A stretch of 64,000 nt of DNA from assembly GCA_025504975.1 (NCBI GenBank), contig JANUWI010000002.1:2790001-2854000 (forward strand), in the 5' to 3' direction. Source of the stretch: Plenodomus lindquistii (lineage: Eukaryota > Ascomycota > Dothideomycetes > Pleosporales > Leptosphaeriaceae). The notes under the pieces are model-generated. The model did not search any database, was not told where the DNA came from, and saw only the letters and a list, made by a program, of their open reading frames with translations. The first letter of the stretch is position 1. Each line of letters begins with the position of its first letter. The position numbers and the translations under genes are program-made. Positions 25,417 to 35,226 of this stretch are shown piece by piece.

Positions 25417-26256
25417 CTACTCAGCGTCACAGGCAACTGTTTCGTCCTTTGGTAGGGCACGGCAGTACGAACATTTGTTCTTCCCCAGAGCATCTGGCGT
25501 TGATTTCCATATCTTGGGGTGGAATATTCGACAGGTTCGTCCGTGCGTCTGGCAACAGGAGCATGGTTTCTGCGCGTCAACTCCGAACACCCCATCCACT
25601 AACATAGCTTTGACGAGAGCCCTCTTGCGCCATAGGGTGTACGTGGCCCAGTCGCGGTCAGGCTTGTAGAAGGCATGGGTAGCCGGAACGCCAGTCAACA
25701 TCATGGCTGCAAAATCGTTCGTGTACTGCGCAGGTGTGACGGTAGCGGGGAGAGGTGCATATGAGGAAGCGGATGCAGGGTTGGCCTCAAACGAAGGCGT
25801 ATGACCGGGAGAGTTTCGAGAAGGAACGATGGGAGTATGCGTGGTCTCGACGGTGATTTTTGGAGCTTTGGTATCAGTTGGCAGAGCGTCGCTGTTGGTA
25901 TGCGTCGTCGGTGAAGTTAGTCCTATCTGGAGGTCCATAGAGTGATCATTCAGCTTTGGGACGAAGTGGGCTACGATCCTCAGAGCTCCACCTTTAGCGC
26001 TGGCTTTGTTGAAGTACTGGCCATAGTTCCAGAGCAGAACTTGTAGCGGGACCGAGCACTCTTCGTCGTTTGTGTCCTCCCAGTCAAGATGGAAATGTAC
26101 GTTGTATGTGTCAAAGGAGAATATGTGCGAGTACAACTTGAAGGCTCGGGTCTCCAGATCCTGGTATGTCCGTACGTCGCTAGTTCGAACCATGTGGTGC
26201 AGTTCGGGCTTCTGCTCATGCCCAACGGGGGAGATGTAGACCCAGTGAACAGCCAT
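25417..26256 (-). CDS. Unknown cysteine-rich family protein, copy 2
   Basis: One exon of 279 codons starts at the ATG at 26256. The N-terminal block aligns with copy 1: Y-Q-D-L-E-T versus H-S-E-L-E-K, V-H-F-H-L versus L-H-F-H-A, a W-x-x-G-x-Y-F motif, and V-A-H-F-V-P-K versus I-P-H-F-I-K-R. A Thr/Pro/Ser-rich linker follows. The C-terminal block has TPAQYTNDF, K-P-C-S-C-C, C-R-I-F-H-P and C-S-Y-C-R-A, again matching copy 1. The putative metal ligands are the Cys after K-P, the Cys and His of C-x-I-x-H-P, and the last C-x2-C pair. The two genes are in the same orientation, about 0.5 kb apart. Sequence identity looks low outside the motifs, so the duplication is old. Function unknown. Confidence 0.75.
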   Translation of the reverse strand: MAVHWVYISPVGHEQKPELHHMVRTSDVRTYQDLETRAFKLYSHIFSFDTYNVHFHLDWEDTNDEECSVPLQVLLWNYGQYFNKASAKGGALRIVAHFVPKLNDHSMDLQIGLTSPTTHTNSDALPTDTKAPKITVETTHTPIVPSRNSPGHTPSFEANPASASSYAPLPATVTPAQYTNDFAAMMLTGVPATHAFYKPDRDWATYTLWRKRALVKAMLVDGVFGVDAQKPCSCCQTHGRTCRIFHPKIWKSTPDALGKNKCSYCRALPKDETVACDAE

Positions 26257-26743
26257 CCTGTCAAAGTGGCAGGTGTAGCGTGGATGTGTTTTGAGCTCAG
26301 AAGGTTGACGTTGTGATCAAAGTGAAAGCAGATCACGGATTTTGTGATTAGCCTGCGGGATTATAGTGAAGATGCTAGGAAGGTTCCCGTGGTACGACGG
26401 CTTTGTCGTGTGTTCTGGATAACGCGTGGCTCGGTCACTTGTGGAGGGCGACTGAGGTTATTGACCAGGTGATATTAGAACTCGAATGGCGAGTTGTGTC
26501 ATCCACACAACACGTGGCTGGTTTGAACAATACAATAATCGCCCTCTGAGGTGGAGTGTGTCCGAAGCTCAGGCCATGGCTCGAGGTGAAGGCGACCGCT
26601 TTCCCACCGCTCTTACCCAAAAAGCTTTTGCCTAGCGCGAATGTCGTACCGACACAAGATTTTCAAGCCATCAATCTCTCTTAAACAACCAGAATATTCA
26701 CACTCTCGATCAACTATCGCCGAGTGTGACCTCGTCGCGTAGC
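26257..26743. other. Divergent intergenic region, 0.49 kb
   Basis: This separates cysteine-rich copy 2 (minus) from the next gene (plus) and must hold both promoters. No specific site was recognised. Confidence 0.45.
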
Positions 26744-27816
26744 ATGGAGATGACGCCCTTTGATAGCGCATCGTTCCGCAGAATGCACGAGATCACCTCT
26801 GACAATGGTCCCGAATCGGGTGACTATGAGAGAGGGGATTTGACCCTTTCTGAGCGTTTGAGCGTCATCTTACAAATTGCTCGCGATGCCAATGAGAGCG
26901 ATCGTGACCGGATATCCCACCAAGATTTCCTCGCTTCAATTGGAATCCTGCCCAATGTTCACGTTGCGCTGGATGCGACAGCGTGCGATGTAGGTTTGAA
27001 CCAATTCCGTCTGTTCTGTCTGCGCCATCGATGCCATGAAGCTAACCCGGCAGTCACCTCTCGGTCAAGCCAGCCATCCCCAAGTTTCGCAGGCGCCGGT
27101 TGAGTCCAAATATGAGCCGCACCCGAGTCAGTGCTTCGATGCCTACGCCCTACAATAACTAATAGTTAACAGCTGTGGTTGTATCAACCGCAACGCAGGC
27201 AGACCTGCAGTCGGCCCACGTCCAGGCGTTGATTGCAAAGGCCGAGCGTGAAGGTTATGAGCGGGGCTGGCGGGCCTGCAAGGAACAAGAATGTGGAAGG
27301 GAGCGATTCATACGCTACGGGACAATCCATACTTACGGATTCAACGCTTCCAGCCTTTCATGCACCTCCCCGCCAAATTCGGTGGCGCCTGAGGTCGAGA
27401 CCAAACCGATGAGTGGACCGTTTTCCAGCTTCTTCGATGGACCGAATAAGCCCACGCTGAACGAGGAGGCGAGTGTGGCCAGGGACTCGATTACCAGAGA
27501 GAGTTACGAAGACATGGTCGAAACCAAGCGGACCAAGGCCGAGAGGATCGTAGTCAAGCTGCCACCTGCGTCACAGGATCATCGTTCGCCATCTGCGCTT
27601 GCCGGTTTTCCACTCAAGAAACGACTCCATAATCCCGAGGCGATGCCGTTCACACCCAAGAAGATCACGGTTACGCTACCGTCCACGTCAACTTCAAAGC
27701 CGCCCCATGTCAACGGTGTCTTGGAGGACAAGGGGGGAAGCAAGGAGAACATCGCACCAAGGGTCTTGCTCAAAGACCCCTTCCAATCCCTTCTGGGCCT
27801 GGCAAGGATGAAGTAA
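26744..27816 (+). CDS. Hypothetical two-exon protein
   Basis: Exon 1 runs from the ATG at 26744 to 27098, and exon 2 from 27173 to 27816. The 74-base intron between them has acceptor AACAG, a CTAAT branch-like site shortly before it, and an atypical donor GTTGAG. The phase fits exactly (G plus CT gives Ala). The product is about 332 residues. I do not recognise it. The N-terminal 120 residues are acidic and contain a T-L-S-E-R-L-S-V-I-L-Q-I helix-like stretch. The second exon begins with a helical segment (ALIAKAEREGYERGWRACKE). It is followed by a Pro/Ser/Lys-rich disordered region with repeated K-I-x-V-x-L-P motifs (RIVVKLPP, KITVTLPS). No signal peptide or membrane span is visible. The donor is the weakest part of the model. 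Confidence 0.6.
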
Positions 27817-27872
27817 GGCGGACAGCGGAGACATATGTTGAAAGAATGGCGCCTACGGGGTGGGTTCCTCTG

Positions 27873-29225
27873 CTAACTCATACCCCAGCGTGGTGAACAC
27901 TCTTCCACGAAAGGATGTGCGGCAATTGGCCATGACGAAAGAAGATCCCGGTGTTCTTGGCTTGGTCCGTATACGTATTTGAAGCGCACCCAGGGATAGC
28001 TACCGCGTAACTCGGACGTGTAAAGCTCCAATGCTATGTTTTGTAAAGCGTATGCTTTCTTGACGACTCGCCACCATGGCGCTGTTACTCCCTGATTAAT
28101 TATGTCCTCGAAACACATGTATATGGTGACCCTCTTGCTCGTGTGTGTGCCCGTAGATTTATCGCTGTGTACTGGTAAAGCTACAATATTGGGCAAAATT
28201 CTTGTATTACATGGTGTGATGCGGATGAAGCGTATAGTGCGAGGTAGCTGACGTATTGTTTGTGATAGAGACCGATACATGTAGAGAGGATTAATCTCGA
28301 GTGTTTCGAGCACCTGCAAGGCAGGAAGAAATTGCCGATTTTCTGACGTAACGCCTGCTGCAATTATTGCTAAGCTTTTGAGCGTTTTGGAGTGTTGTCC
28401 GATAGCCGTCGGTATTGTTCCAATCCTGCCGTCCTTGGGAAACCACATTGTGCTATCAAGATTGAGATGAGTCAGACACCGGCAGGCTGTGAGAATACTA
28501 CCAATGTCGCTATGACTTGGACTTGGGCGCCTGTGTAAGCGAAGCTTTAAATCGTTGACGTTTGATGTTCGGGGCTTGACGGAGCTCAGTATGCTAGCCT
28601 TCGAATCATAGCGTAAGCCTGCATCAAGCCATAGTTTTTGAAGGTTCGGAAGATGCAACAACCAGACGATGTCACTGAGTCGCAGACGTCGAATAGCCAA
28701 GTCTACTGACCGAAGATTGTGGAAAATGTTGCTCGCAGATAGCTCGTTGTGCTTAAGCCAGCCCTCTCGGAACGGCTTGACACTGCGCCGCTTCTCATTC
28801 TCTACGTCGTAGTCGTCATATGACCGGCGTTCGGAGTCCGTGTCAGAATCCACCAGACACTCTTCATTCTTCCAAGAGATATGTCTTAAATTCTGTTGAT
28901 GAATGAGAGTTCTGGAGAGAAGGTCATCAGCTTCGTCCTCTTCCCAGCCAGTCACCCCTAACCAATTTAGGACATGAACATGGCGTGCGAGTCCGGGTAC
29001 TGCTGCCATAGTTTTCGCGTAGAGATTAGTGGAGATCTCCTCCCCCGAAGTAAAGCTCTCGTACAAAAGCGGAGTCATGATCGAATTTAGGCGCTGATTG
29101 ACTAGGCAGATGCGCGCCCGGATTTGGGCCGTTGCCGGTACATATGTGAAGATATGCAGGATGAGCTCGTCTGGGAGATCTACAAGACCACTTGACGCGC
29201 AGGAGGGCTCTCGAGAAGTGCTCAT
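27873..29225 (-). CDS. F-box domain protein
   Basis: One exon of 450 codons starts at the ATG at 29225. The F-box is at residues about 14-55, with LVDLPDELILHIFTYVP, a basic R-A-R-I-C-L-V-N-Q-R-L-N segment and the closing L-L-Y-E-S-F. The rest has regularly spaced Leu-rich segments (for example LRSVDLAIRRLRLSDIVWLL and LTHLNLDSTMWF), consistent with degenerate leucine-rich repeats used to bind a substrate. F-box proteins recruit targets to SCF ubiquitin ligases through Skp1. The particular substrate cannot be told. The end of the gene lies 57 bases from the stop of the convergent gene at 26744-27816, so their 3' UTRs probably overlap. Confidence 0.8.
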   Translation of the reverse strand: MSTSREPSCASSGLVDLPDELILHIFTYVPATAQIRARICLVNQRLNSIMTPLLYESFTSGEEISTNLYAKTMAAVPGLARHVHVLNWLGVTGWEEDEADDLLSRTLIHQQNLRHISWKNEECLVDSDTDSERRSYDDYDVENEKRRSVKPFREGWLKHNELSASNIFHNLRSVDLAIRRLRLSDIVWLLHLPNLQKLWLDAGLRYDSKASILSSVKPRTSNVNDLKLRLHRRPSPSHSDIGSILTACRCLTHLNLDSTMWFPKDGRIGTIPTAIGQHSKTLKSLAIIAAGVTSENRQFLPALQVLETLEINPLYMYRSLSQTIRQLPRTIRFIRITPCNTRILPNIVALPVHSDKSTGTHTSKRVTIYMCFEDIINQGVTAPWWRVVKKAYALQNIALELYTSELRGSYPWVRFKYVYGPSQEHRDLLSSWPIAAHPFVEECSPRWGMS

Positions 29226-30363
29226 GGCCGTGTTGTGTGGAGTGTTCGGAAGGTCAGGTCGCGAGACGCGAGCGAGCAGTCCTGGAGAGGTTGGGATGAG
29301 ATTACTCCAACGCGCAAATGACGCTTGCCTTTTTGCGGACTAGCTTCTGTATTCGCTCATCAGGCATCCATCGTCACCTTCTTCCATCCACTGGACGCGT
29401 CCTGCGATCGAGGTAGGAATTTGATGGGTTTTACTTACAAATGTTCGCGACCATAATCCCCAGGCGTCACGCTCGTACTGGACGAAGTTTCTGGTGACCC
29501 GCACCACGGTCAAGTACTCACTCATGTTCGGTTCCAGACATCGACACGCCCTGACATGGCAACACTTCAGGGCACTAGACTTTCTTACATGTACAATGAC
29601 ATCGTAGAGCCCTACGTTCAATCTCCTTTGATCGCTCATTGCTATGGTCTGAAGCTTACAAGACACAAGCTTGCAAAAATATCGCCATGTGGCAACCAGG
29701 CGATTCACATGAAGCTCTAGATGAGCGTCGGAATAGTGATTACCTGATTACGGTCCTACTCGCAAGAGCTAGCAACGTAAAAGATAGCACTACTTCCTCA
29801 GGAAGACAAGTCCAAGGAATCAACGCCTGACCTACGGTCATGTGCGACACGCTCTCTGAGCCTTTTCGGGCTTGGCTCCGACGATAATTCGAGTATGCGA
29901 AGGCGGACTTGAGAACTGGTATCCTCCAGCCTCACTCATGTCTGTCGTAGATGGCTGCGAGACTCGCGCCGCACTGACGCTGCGTCTTGCAACACTTCTG
30001 CGCAGCAATCGATCCGAACCCCAGAACGACATGTGGAGTGTCAACTATTACATTTGTAACTGAATGTATGGCAAATCGCCTGCTCCCGCACAATCATCAA
30101 GCCCATCCTCATAAGCTGAGGACGTTTGTCAGACGTGTGCTTGATGCAAGACCCTGACTGAGTCAATCAGGCCGTTGTCTCTGAACGTGTCGCCATGCTT
30201 CTCCGCTGCAACTCGCGCAGCTTTGTCTAAATCCGTGGCACATATCGTACTGCAAGCCGAATTGCCGATGCCACTTCCTACCATGTCGCATAGATCCAGT
30301 GTCAGCTCTCGCAATCCCCCAAGCTCCTATACAGAGTACGGTAATTCATAAACAGCATACAAT
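29226..30363. other. Mostly intergenic, 1.1 kb, with one doubtful small frame
   Basis: This holds the F-box promoter. A minus-strand frame of 99 codons runs from the ATG at 29639 to 29340 and contains a possible 37-base intron (GTAAGT to GCAG). No homology was recognised, so it is not called as a gene. Nothing else was seen. Confidence 0.4.
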
Positions 30364-30831
30364 ATGTCTTTATCACGTACAATCCTGACAGTAATAGATA
30401 TCATAGCTTGGAAAAAGCACGAAGACGCACTTCAACAGCTCAAAGTCGATGCGTTGACTCTCGATATGCAGATCAGAAATGCAGAAAAGTCCTGGCAGGA
30501 GGAGGAAATGAGCAAGCCAGAGGATCAGCGCTACCAGCACAACTTCCTGGAGTGGATACGGGCCCTGAAAGAAGCAGATGCGCTCATCTACCAAGTCACC
30601 AGGCTCTATGACGATGCGCCTGCGTGGCGCAAGCGCTGGACGCCAAGCTCGCCGTACGAGATGCACCGAGCGTATGACTGTGTGTATGCGCATGCCCTGG
30701 GGTTCATCGATGATGAACATGTCGCGCCTAAGAAAGTGGTAGAGGTGCTGCAGAAGCAGTTGGCTGGCTTACGAAACACGTTCGTTGAACTTGCCGGTCA
30801 TAACAATGTAGACAATGAGATGCGTACGTAA
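30364..30831 (+). CDS. Hypothetical helical protein, 155 residues
   Basis: A single frame runs from the ATG at 30364 to the stop at 30831. The protein is highly charged and probably helical: W-K-K-H-E-D-A-L-Q-Q-L-K-V-D-A-L near the start and KKVVEVLQKQLAGLRNTFVEL near the end. In the middle is a Trp/Arg-rich part (PAWRKRWTPSSPYEMHRAYD). No known domain was recognised. Its layout (a short N-terminus, a coiled helix with K/Q/L/D residues, then an aromatic basic block) resembles the broken gene just downstream at 30937-31335, so the two may be old duplicates. Confidence 0.5.
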   Translation: MSLSRTILTVIDIIAWKKHEDALQQLKVDALTLDMQIRNAEKSWQEEEMSKPEDQRYQHNFLEWIRALKEADALIYQVTRLYDDAPAWRKRWTPSSPYEMHRAYDCVYAHALGFIDDEHVAPKKVVEVLQKQLAGLRNTFVELAGHNNVDNEMRT

Positions 30832-30936
30832 CTTTGGTCCATGTTCTTGCGCTGCTTAAATGTCTCAGCCGCTCTACCATGCCTTTGCTAGGTTCAGCAT
30901 CCTCCTAAATCCACAAACTATTTCTAATCCTTCAAC

Positions 30937-31335
30937 ATGGCAAGCAATCCCCTTACATATCTAGATGTTGCGATGGAGATAGATCCTATGTTCCTCGCGT
31001 AAGAACGGCTTGGTCCCCTTCTCGCAGAACTGGAAGAACGTACAGTCAATCTAAAGCAGCAACTCCTTGACATTGAAATGTGCCTATGAAGAGGAAGGGT
31101 GAATGGAGGCTACTTCAAGAAATTCGCTGATCGACCCATATGGCTACGGTCGGTGTTGAGGACTTATGAATTGGAGCGGGATGCGTTTGATGAGCACGTA
31201 GATGTGGATATCAATGAAAGGAAGAAACTGTTAGGGATACTTGACTATTACGAAGATCATTTCAAGAACTTGTTCCGCGTGGATTTGGAGAGGCGGTGGA
31301 TCTGGGAGCATGTACGAGAGCCGAGGGAGACGTAA
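30937..31335 (+). pseudogene. Possible decayed small gene
   Basis: From the ATG at 30937 one frame reads through plausible protein: M-A-S-N-P-L-T-Y-L-D, then L-L-A-E-L-E-E-R-T-V-N-L-K-Q-Q-L. It is interrupted by TAA at 31000-31002 and TGA at 31087-31089. It then stays open for 82 codons with good composition (FADRPIWLRSVLRTYELERD and DYYEDHFKNLFRVDLERRW) up to 31335. The first stop overlaps a GTAAGA motif, so a short intron might remove it. No equally good splice pair removes the second. The most likely reading is a pseudogene; the alternative is a small gene with unusual introns. Its possible partner is the intact frame at 30364-30831. Confidence 0.4.
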
Positions 31336-31553
31336 GTACGATGGCTGTAAGGTGACGGATCGATCACGAGAAGTCATAGTTCTGGTTCAGCCTGTTGTTT
31401 GCCGATACGTGTCTCACACTGTATGATCTATCGATGAATGCCAACACCTTGGATATAATTTCCATCTCAGCATTCACCCCGTCCTTCACTTTTTGGACCA
31501 GCTCCTCACCATCTCCAACTCGTCTTCATTGACCACTCGAGACCCCACATACC

Positions 31554-32546
31554 ATGCTACGCAAACTCTTTAGCCCGGGAAGACAGCCCTGGTCTCCGAT
31601 TATTCTACCTTCCCCAAGAAATTCACCGCCATTTCCACCTCCTCATCTCGTCGAAGCTGCAGGGACCGCAAGAATCGCGCCCTCGTGTCCAGTCCCTGAG
31701 CAAACGGCAAGCGCTAGAACGAGATCAAGGTCGCCATCCCCACAATTTCCATGGTCACCGCCGCAGTCACCATCACAGTCACCGTCAAATTTCCCACAGC
31801 CTCAAGAAGCGGAGACTATAAAATCTGAGCCTCCGCCGCGCCTGCTCTCAACAACCGACACACTTGCTACAGACACACACCCATCATACCCAGAAGCACC
31901 AAGCCCAAACGCGCCACTCTACCAGCACTCCACACCAGACCCATTCGAGGACCAGGATCCGGAGCCTTCACAAACGTTACCACAAGATTCTAACACATCT
32001 TCTCACACAGATAACTCCCACCCGCAAACCACCACACCCGCACCAATGCCTTCTCCTCTCCCAGTCGCCATACTCCGCCTGCACGGCCTCCTCACCGCCA
32101 TGCAATCCTACTACTACATCCACGGCCCAGCGGACTTCTCCCCCACCCTCCTCTCCAACATCGAGACCTACCGCCCGAAACTCCTAGCCGCAAAGAAGGA
32201 GTGGGAGCGCGTGCAAGCATGGGAGGACAAGTTGGATTCCGGCGTGCGTCGCAGTATCGCTGGCCGACCTGGTGTCTTTGTTACACTGCCAGCTGCGGAT
32301 TCGGAGGCGGTGAATGCACGGCACAGCGCTGGGAGTTGGCTTGGCAGCGGTCTTGCGGGAACGAGTGGAATGAGCCAGATGGCAGATAAGAGGGCGAGTA
32401 AGGGGAGTTTGGGGGCGATGGGGGATTTGAGGGGGGCGATGGATGAGGGGGAGTTTGAGGGGATGATGAGGGGGGTGTTGGATGAGGTTGTGGAGTTGAT
32501 TTTGGAGGTGGAGGAGGTGTTTGAGTTGACGGAGATTGTGCTTTGA
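31554..32546 (+). CDS. Hypothetical proline-rich protein
   Basis: A single frame of 330 codons starts at the ATG at 31554. Residues about 10-165 are dominated by Pro, Ser and Thr, with repeats such as P-Q-S-P-S-Q-S-P, and are surely disordered. Residues about 168-240 look folded: VAILRLHGLLTAMQSYYYIHG followed by a Lys/Trp/Glu-rich helix. The C-terminus is Gly/Met/Glu-rich and acidic (a run with E-L-I-L-E-V-E-E-V-F-E-L). I do not recognise the family. No signal peptide is visible. The change in codon and base use along the frame follows the amino-acid bias rather than any sign of transfer. Confidence 0.6.
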   Translation: MLRKLFSPGRQPWSPIILPSPRNSPPFPPPHLVEAAGTARIAPSCPVPEQTASARTRSRSPSPQFPWSPPQSPSQSPSNFPQPQEAETIKSEPPPRLLSTTDTLATDTHPSYPEAPSPNAPLYQHSTPDPFEDQDPEPSQTLPQDSNTSSHTDNSHPQTTTPAPMPSPLPVAILRLHGLLTAMQSYYYIHGPADFSPTLLSNIETYRPKLLAAKKEWERVQAWEDKLDSGVRRSIAGRPGVFVTLPAADSEAVNARHSAGSWLGSGLAGTSGMSQMADKRASKGSLGAMGDLRGAMDEGEFEGMMRGVLDEVVELILEVEEVFELTEIVL

Positions 32547-33915
32547 AGGGGCGAAGGGAAGTTCGAGGTGGAAGGGAATTGAGTTCGACTTCTACCTTTG
32601 TCTTGGGGTGGAGGGGTTGGGTGGAGGGGACTTTGCGATGAGCAGTATCCCTGGGCGAAGCAGTAGCCCTACATGATACCCAAGATGCATGAATGAACAA
32701 GAAAACATACCATACGTACACGCCGCGCTGCCTTGTAAAATTCCCTCATCGGCATGCAAGAATCATCCGAGTCTCCATGCCTGACCATCATGTACCTAGG
32801 TCACCTCAGCCGTCCACTAAAAGCCCCCACAGTACACCAAGACCCTATTCCTCGAGTACCCTCACCCACCGTCCGCTCCTAGGTGTTGTACCATCATACC
32901 AACAGGTCATATCCCCACGATCTGTGCATCCAAAACCTCTCCAGATTCAGTATGCATGGTCCTAAGACCCTCTCCCATGATGAGTGTCTCACCGTCGCCA
33001 TAATCTCCACACCTCACCACCACATATCATGAACCGCAAAACCCCTCACCGAAAGCCTCCAAAATCCACTACAAGCCCTCTCCCCAACCATGTATTCATA
33101 CTATCCTCTCCACGGCGTAGTATCCCATACCTGCCCCCAAGTTTTCCCACGCTGAACGCACAAACCCCCATTGTCAAACCAAACAAGACTATTTGTTGCA
33201 CAAGCGAGGAGAGTTATATCAGTGTGGCCTTGCGCTCGCTAGCTGGAGCCCAGGAACCTCCGGTCCTTTTGTCAGACACTCTCACTAACGCCCAACGACT
33301 GTCCTCGGCGTCGAGAATTAATGAAGCCCGCATTACGCAGACGTAGGGGGAGTATGGATGTGCGGGGTGGAGAGTGGATGCTTCGAGTGGTCTAGAGGGA
33401 GGTTGAGGCTGTGAGGCGGGATAGGAAGCTGTGCAGGAGGGCAAAGAGTGGTTGTAATGTGCGTGTGGTAGGTTGAGTTGGTGAGGAAACAGCATGGGGT
33501 ATGTCACCGTATTATGCGGTGGTGAGAGTCAAGCTTTGCATCGCACGTGAGTTTGACTTCGTTGGTCTCGGGTGGGAGAAAGTGCGCATTGCGGCTGGAA
33601 GTAAACCACCTTATCACTCCTCCACCACTACCATTCTAACGCCATCCCATCTTGTGTTCTTATTCTCATTGCCCGATTGCGATTACGTTAGTACTATTTG
33701 TATGTGATATTCACGTATATCAGTCTACCCTTCAAGCTATTATTCTCGCGTTTGCCCAATGTGCTCGGATAAATCGGTGACAGCAGCATACCCATCACAG
33801 TGCAGCCTCAATCACACCGCCATGCTGTAAAAACAACATCATGAGGTACAGTTGCTTCGTTGCGGATCTATACTATCATATACACGCTTTTCGTGTACTC
33901 GTCGCTACCTCCGAT
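32547..33915. other. Intergenic, 1.4 kb
   Basis: Frames here (32693-32965, 32984-33346) are His/Pro/Ser-rich and look like chance in C-rich DNA. No RNA gene or repeat was recognised. Confidence 0.45.
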
Positions 33916-34578
33916 ATGACGACTACCGAAGAGTCCCCCTCACAAGAGCCATCTGCTCCACGAGGGCCGCCCCATCCGCGACGGCCACCCTCTCCGCAAA
34001 AGCCAGCGAAGCATGCAAAGCCCTTCAGCTCCTTCGCTGAAGACCTTCATACTTATCATACGGATGCACGAGGCGCACAACACTGCGGCAGCACAGGGCT
34101 GTTCGATGACCCAGACGAAATCGAGGCCGCTGCGCAGCGGCGAGAGCACCACGAACTCAGGTACCATGAAGCTCAGATTCGAAGGATGCAACAATGGGAT
34201 GCGCGAGACCGACTGAAGCAGAAGAAAGAAGAGAGGCGCGTCGCGCAGGGGAAGTCACCAAAGCCGTGGTATAGCAAGATGTTTGGGAAAAGCAAGGAGC
34301 AGAAGGGCGAGGTGGGGTCTGCGGGATCAGGCGCTGCTGATGACGAGAAGATTCGAGAGACAAGTGCGGGCACAGCACCGAGAGGGAGAGGATACGAGTA
34401 TGTCATTGTGCGGAGGCGGCCAACGCCAGAGGCCATCTACACGGAGAACGATGTGGACGATGTGGAGTCGGCGTGGCTCGAGGCATGCGGCATGGTACGA
34501 GTCATGTCTGATGATCGTGGCGGGTGCCACATCGTGCCGAAGAGCAGCATCCAAAGCAGCGAGAAGAAGGAGCAATGA
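33916..34578 (+). CDS. Hypothetical charged protein, about 220 residues
   Basis: The frame has ATGs at 33841 and 33916. I prefer the second (M-T-T-T-E-E-S), because residues before it are hydrophobic and untypical, though a membrane anchor cannot be excluded. A Pro/Arg-rich start is followed by a conserved-looking aromatic block (FSSFAEDLHTYHTD) and an E-I-E-A-A-A-Q-R-R-E-H-H-E-L-R-Y helix rich in Arg, Glu and Gln. A basic K-S-P-K-P-W-Y-S-K-M-F-G-K segment comes next. Near the end is GYEYVIVRRRPTPE followed by an acidic helix with ESAWLEACG. No known family was recognised. Confidence 0.6.
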   Translation: MTTTEESPSQEPSAPRGPPHPRRPPSPQKPAKHAKPFSSFAEDLHTYHTDARGAQHCGSTGLFDDPDEIEAAAQRREHHELRYHEAQIRRMQQWDARDRLKQKKEERRVAQGKSPKPWYSKMFGKSKEQKGEVGSAGSGAADDEKIRETSAGTAPRGRGYEYVIVRRRPTPEAIYTENDVDDVESAWLEACGMVRVMSDDRGGCHIVPKSSIQSSEKKEQ

Positions 34579-34769
34579 ATATATAGCGTTGTGGATGCGT
34601 AGGATGGACTGTTAGGACTCTTATATTCCGGCAGACCAGTTTTGACAATCGATTTGGTTCTGGCAAGCAAAATCCTCTCATTTGGGCGATGATCAACATA
34701 TATTGCCCTGTCTGATAGTCAGCTTCGTGCGATGGAAACCGAATTGGATTGAGGTATTGAAGGGCGGCG

Positions 34770-34892
34770 TTGCTCATTAAAAAATTAGAGTGTTGTTATT
34801 TTTGATCCTCATCGAGATCATCTCAGGGTTAAAAAGCGTTTGATAATCATTGCAGTGTATTGGCATAGGAAAAGGAGAAGAGGCTTACCTGG
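34770..34892 (-). repeat. Diverged tandem repeat, unit A
   Basis: It shares with unit B, in the same order, a TGCTCAT box, an A/T-rich run, a CCTCAT box, CTCAGGGTTAAAAAGC, a TAATCAT box and a GCTTACCT box. On the minus strand it begins with GTAAGC and contains TTTTTAACCCTGAG, looking like an intron followed by short exon-like sequence. Confidence 0.65.
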
Positions 34893-35011
34893 GAGATTGA
34901 TTGTCATTGGGCGTGGGGCGTGAGCTTCGTCGTTCGTGGTGCTTCGTCGATCTGTCAGCAAATTAGCTACAAGCTTCGAGCAGTGTTGAGATTGAAGTTG
35001 AGTATAGTGAT

Positions 35012-35127
35012 GATGCTCATGCAAAAAGTTGTTGTTGTTGGGTTTGGTCCTCATAGTAAGAACTCAGGGTTAAAAAGCAATTGTTAATCATAGCGGGGGA
35101 GGGGCGTATGAGATGGCAAGCTTACCT
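35012..35127 (-). repeat. Diverged tandem repeat, unit B
   Basis: This is the second copy, about 240 bases away from unit A in the same orientation, with the same ordered boxes (TGCTCAT, TCCTCAT, CTCAGGGTTAAAAAGC, TAATCAT, GCTTACCT). Substitutions and small length changes separate the copies. Confidence 0.65.
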
Positions 35128-35226
35128 TTGTATTTCGTGATTCGTAGCCCGGGTGGACAGTGTCGTAATTCCATGAAATGTAGAGCAATTGTGACGGCGC
35201 CCATCACGGATTGCATGCGCGGGGAT

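Larger units (their letters stand above)
34579..35226. other. Convergent intergenic region with a diverged tandem repeat, 0.65 kb
   Basis: This lies between the 3' ends of the gene above and MED21. It contains two related segments (34770-34892 and 35012-35127), listed separately. Confidence 0.6.

Noticed and set aside
29340..29639. 99-codon minus-strand frame with a possible 37-base intron
   Set aside because: Unrecognised, short, and the intron would be unusually small. Not enough to call a gene.
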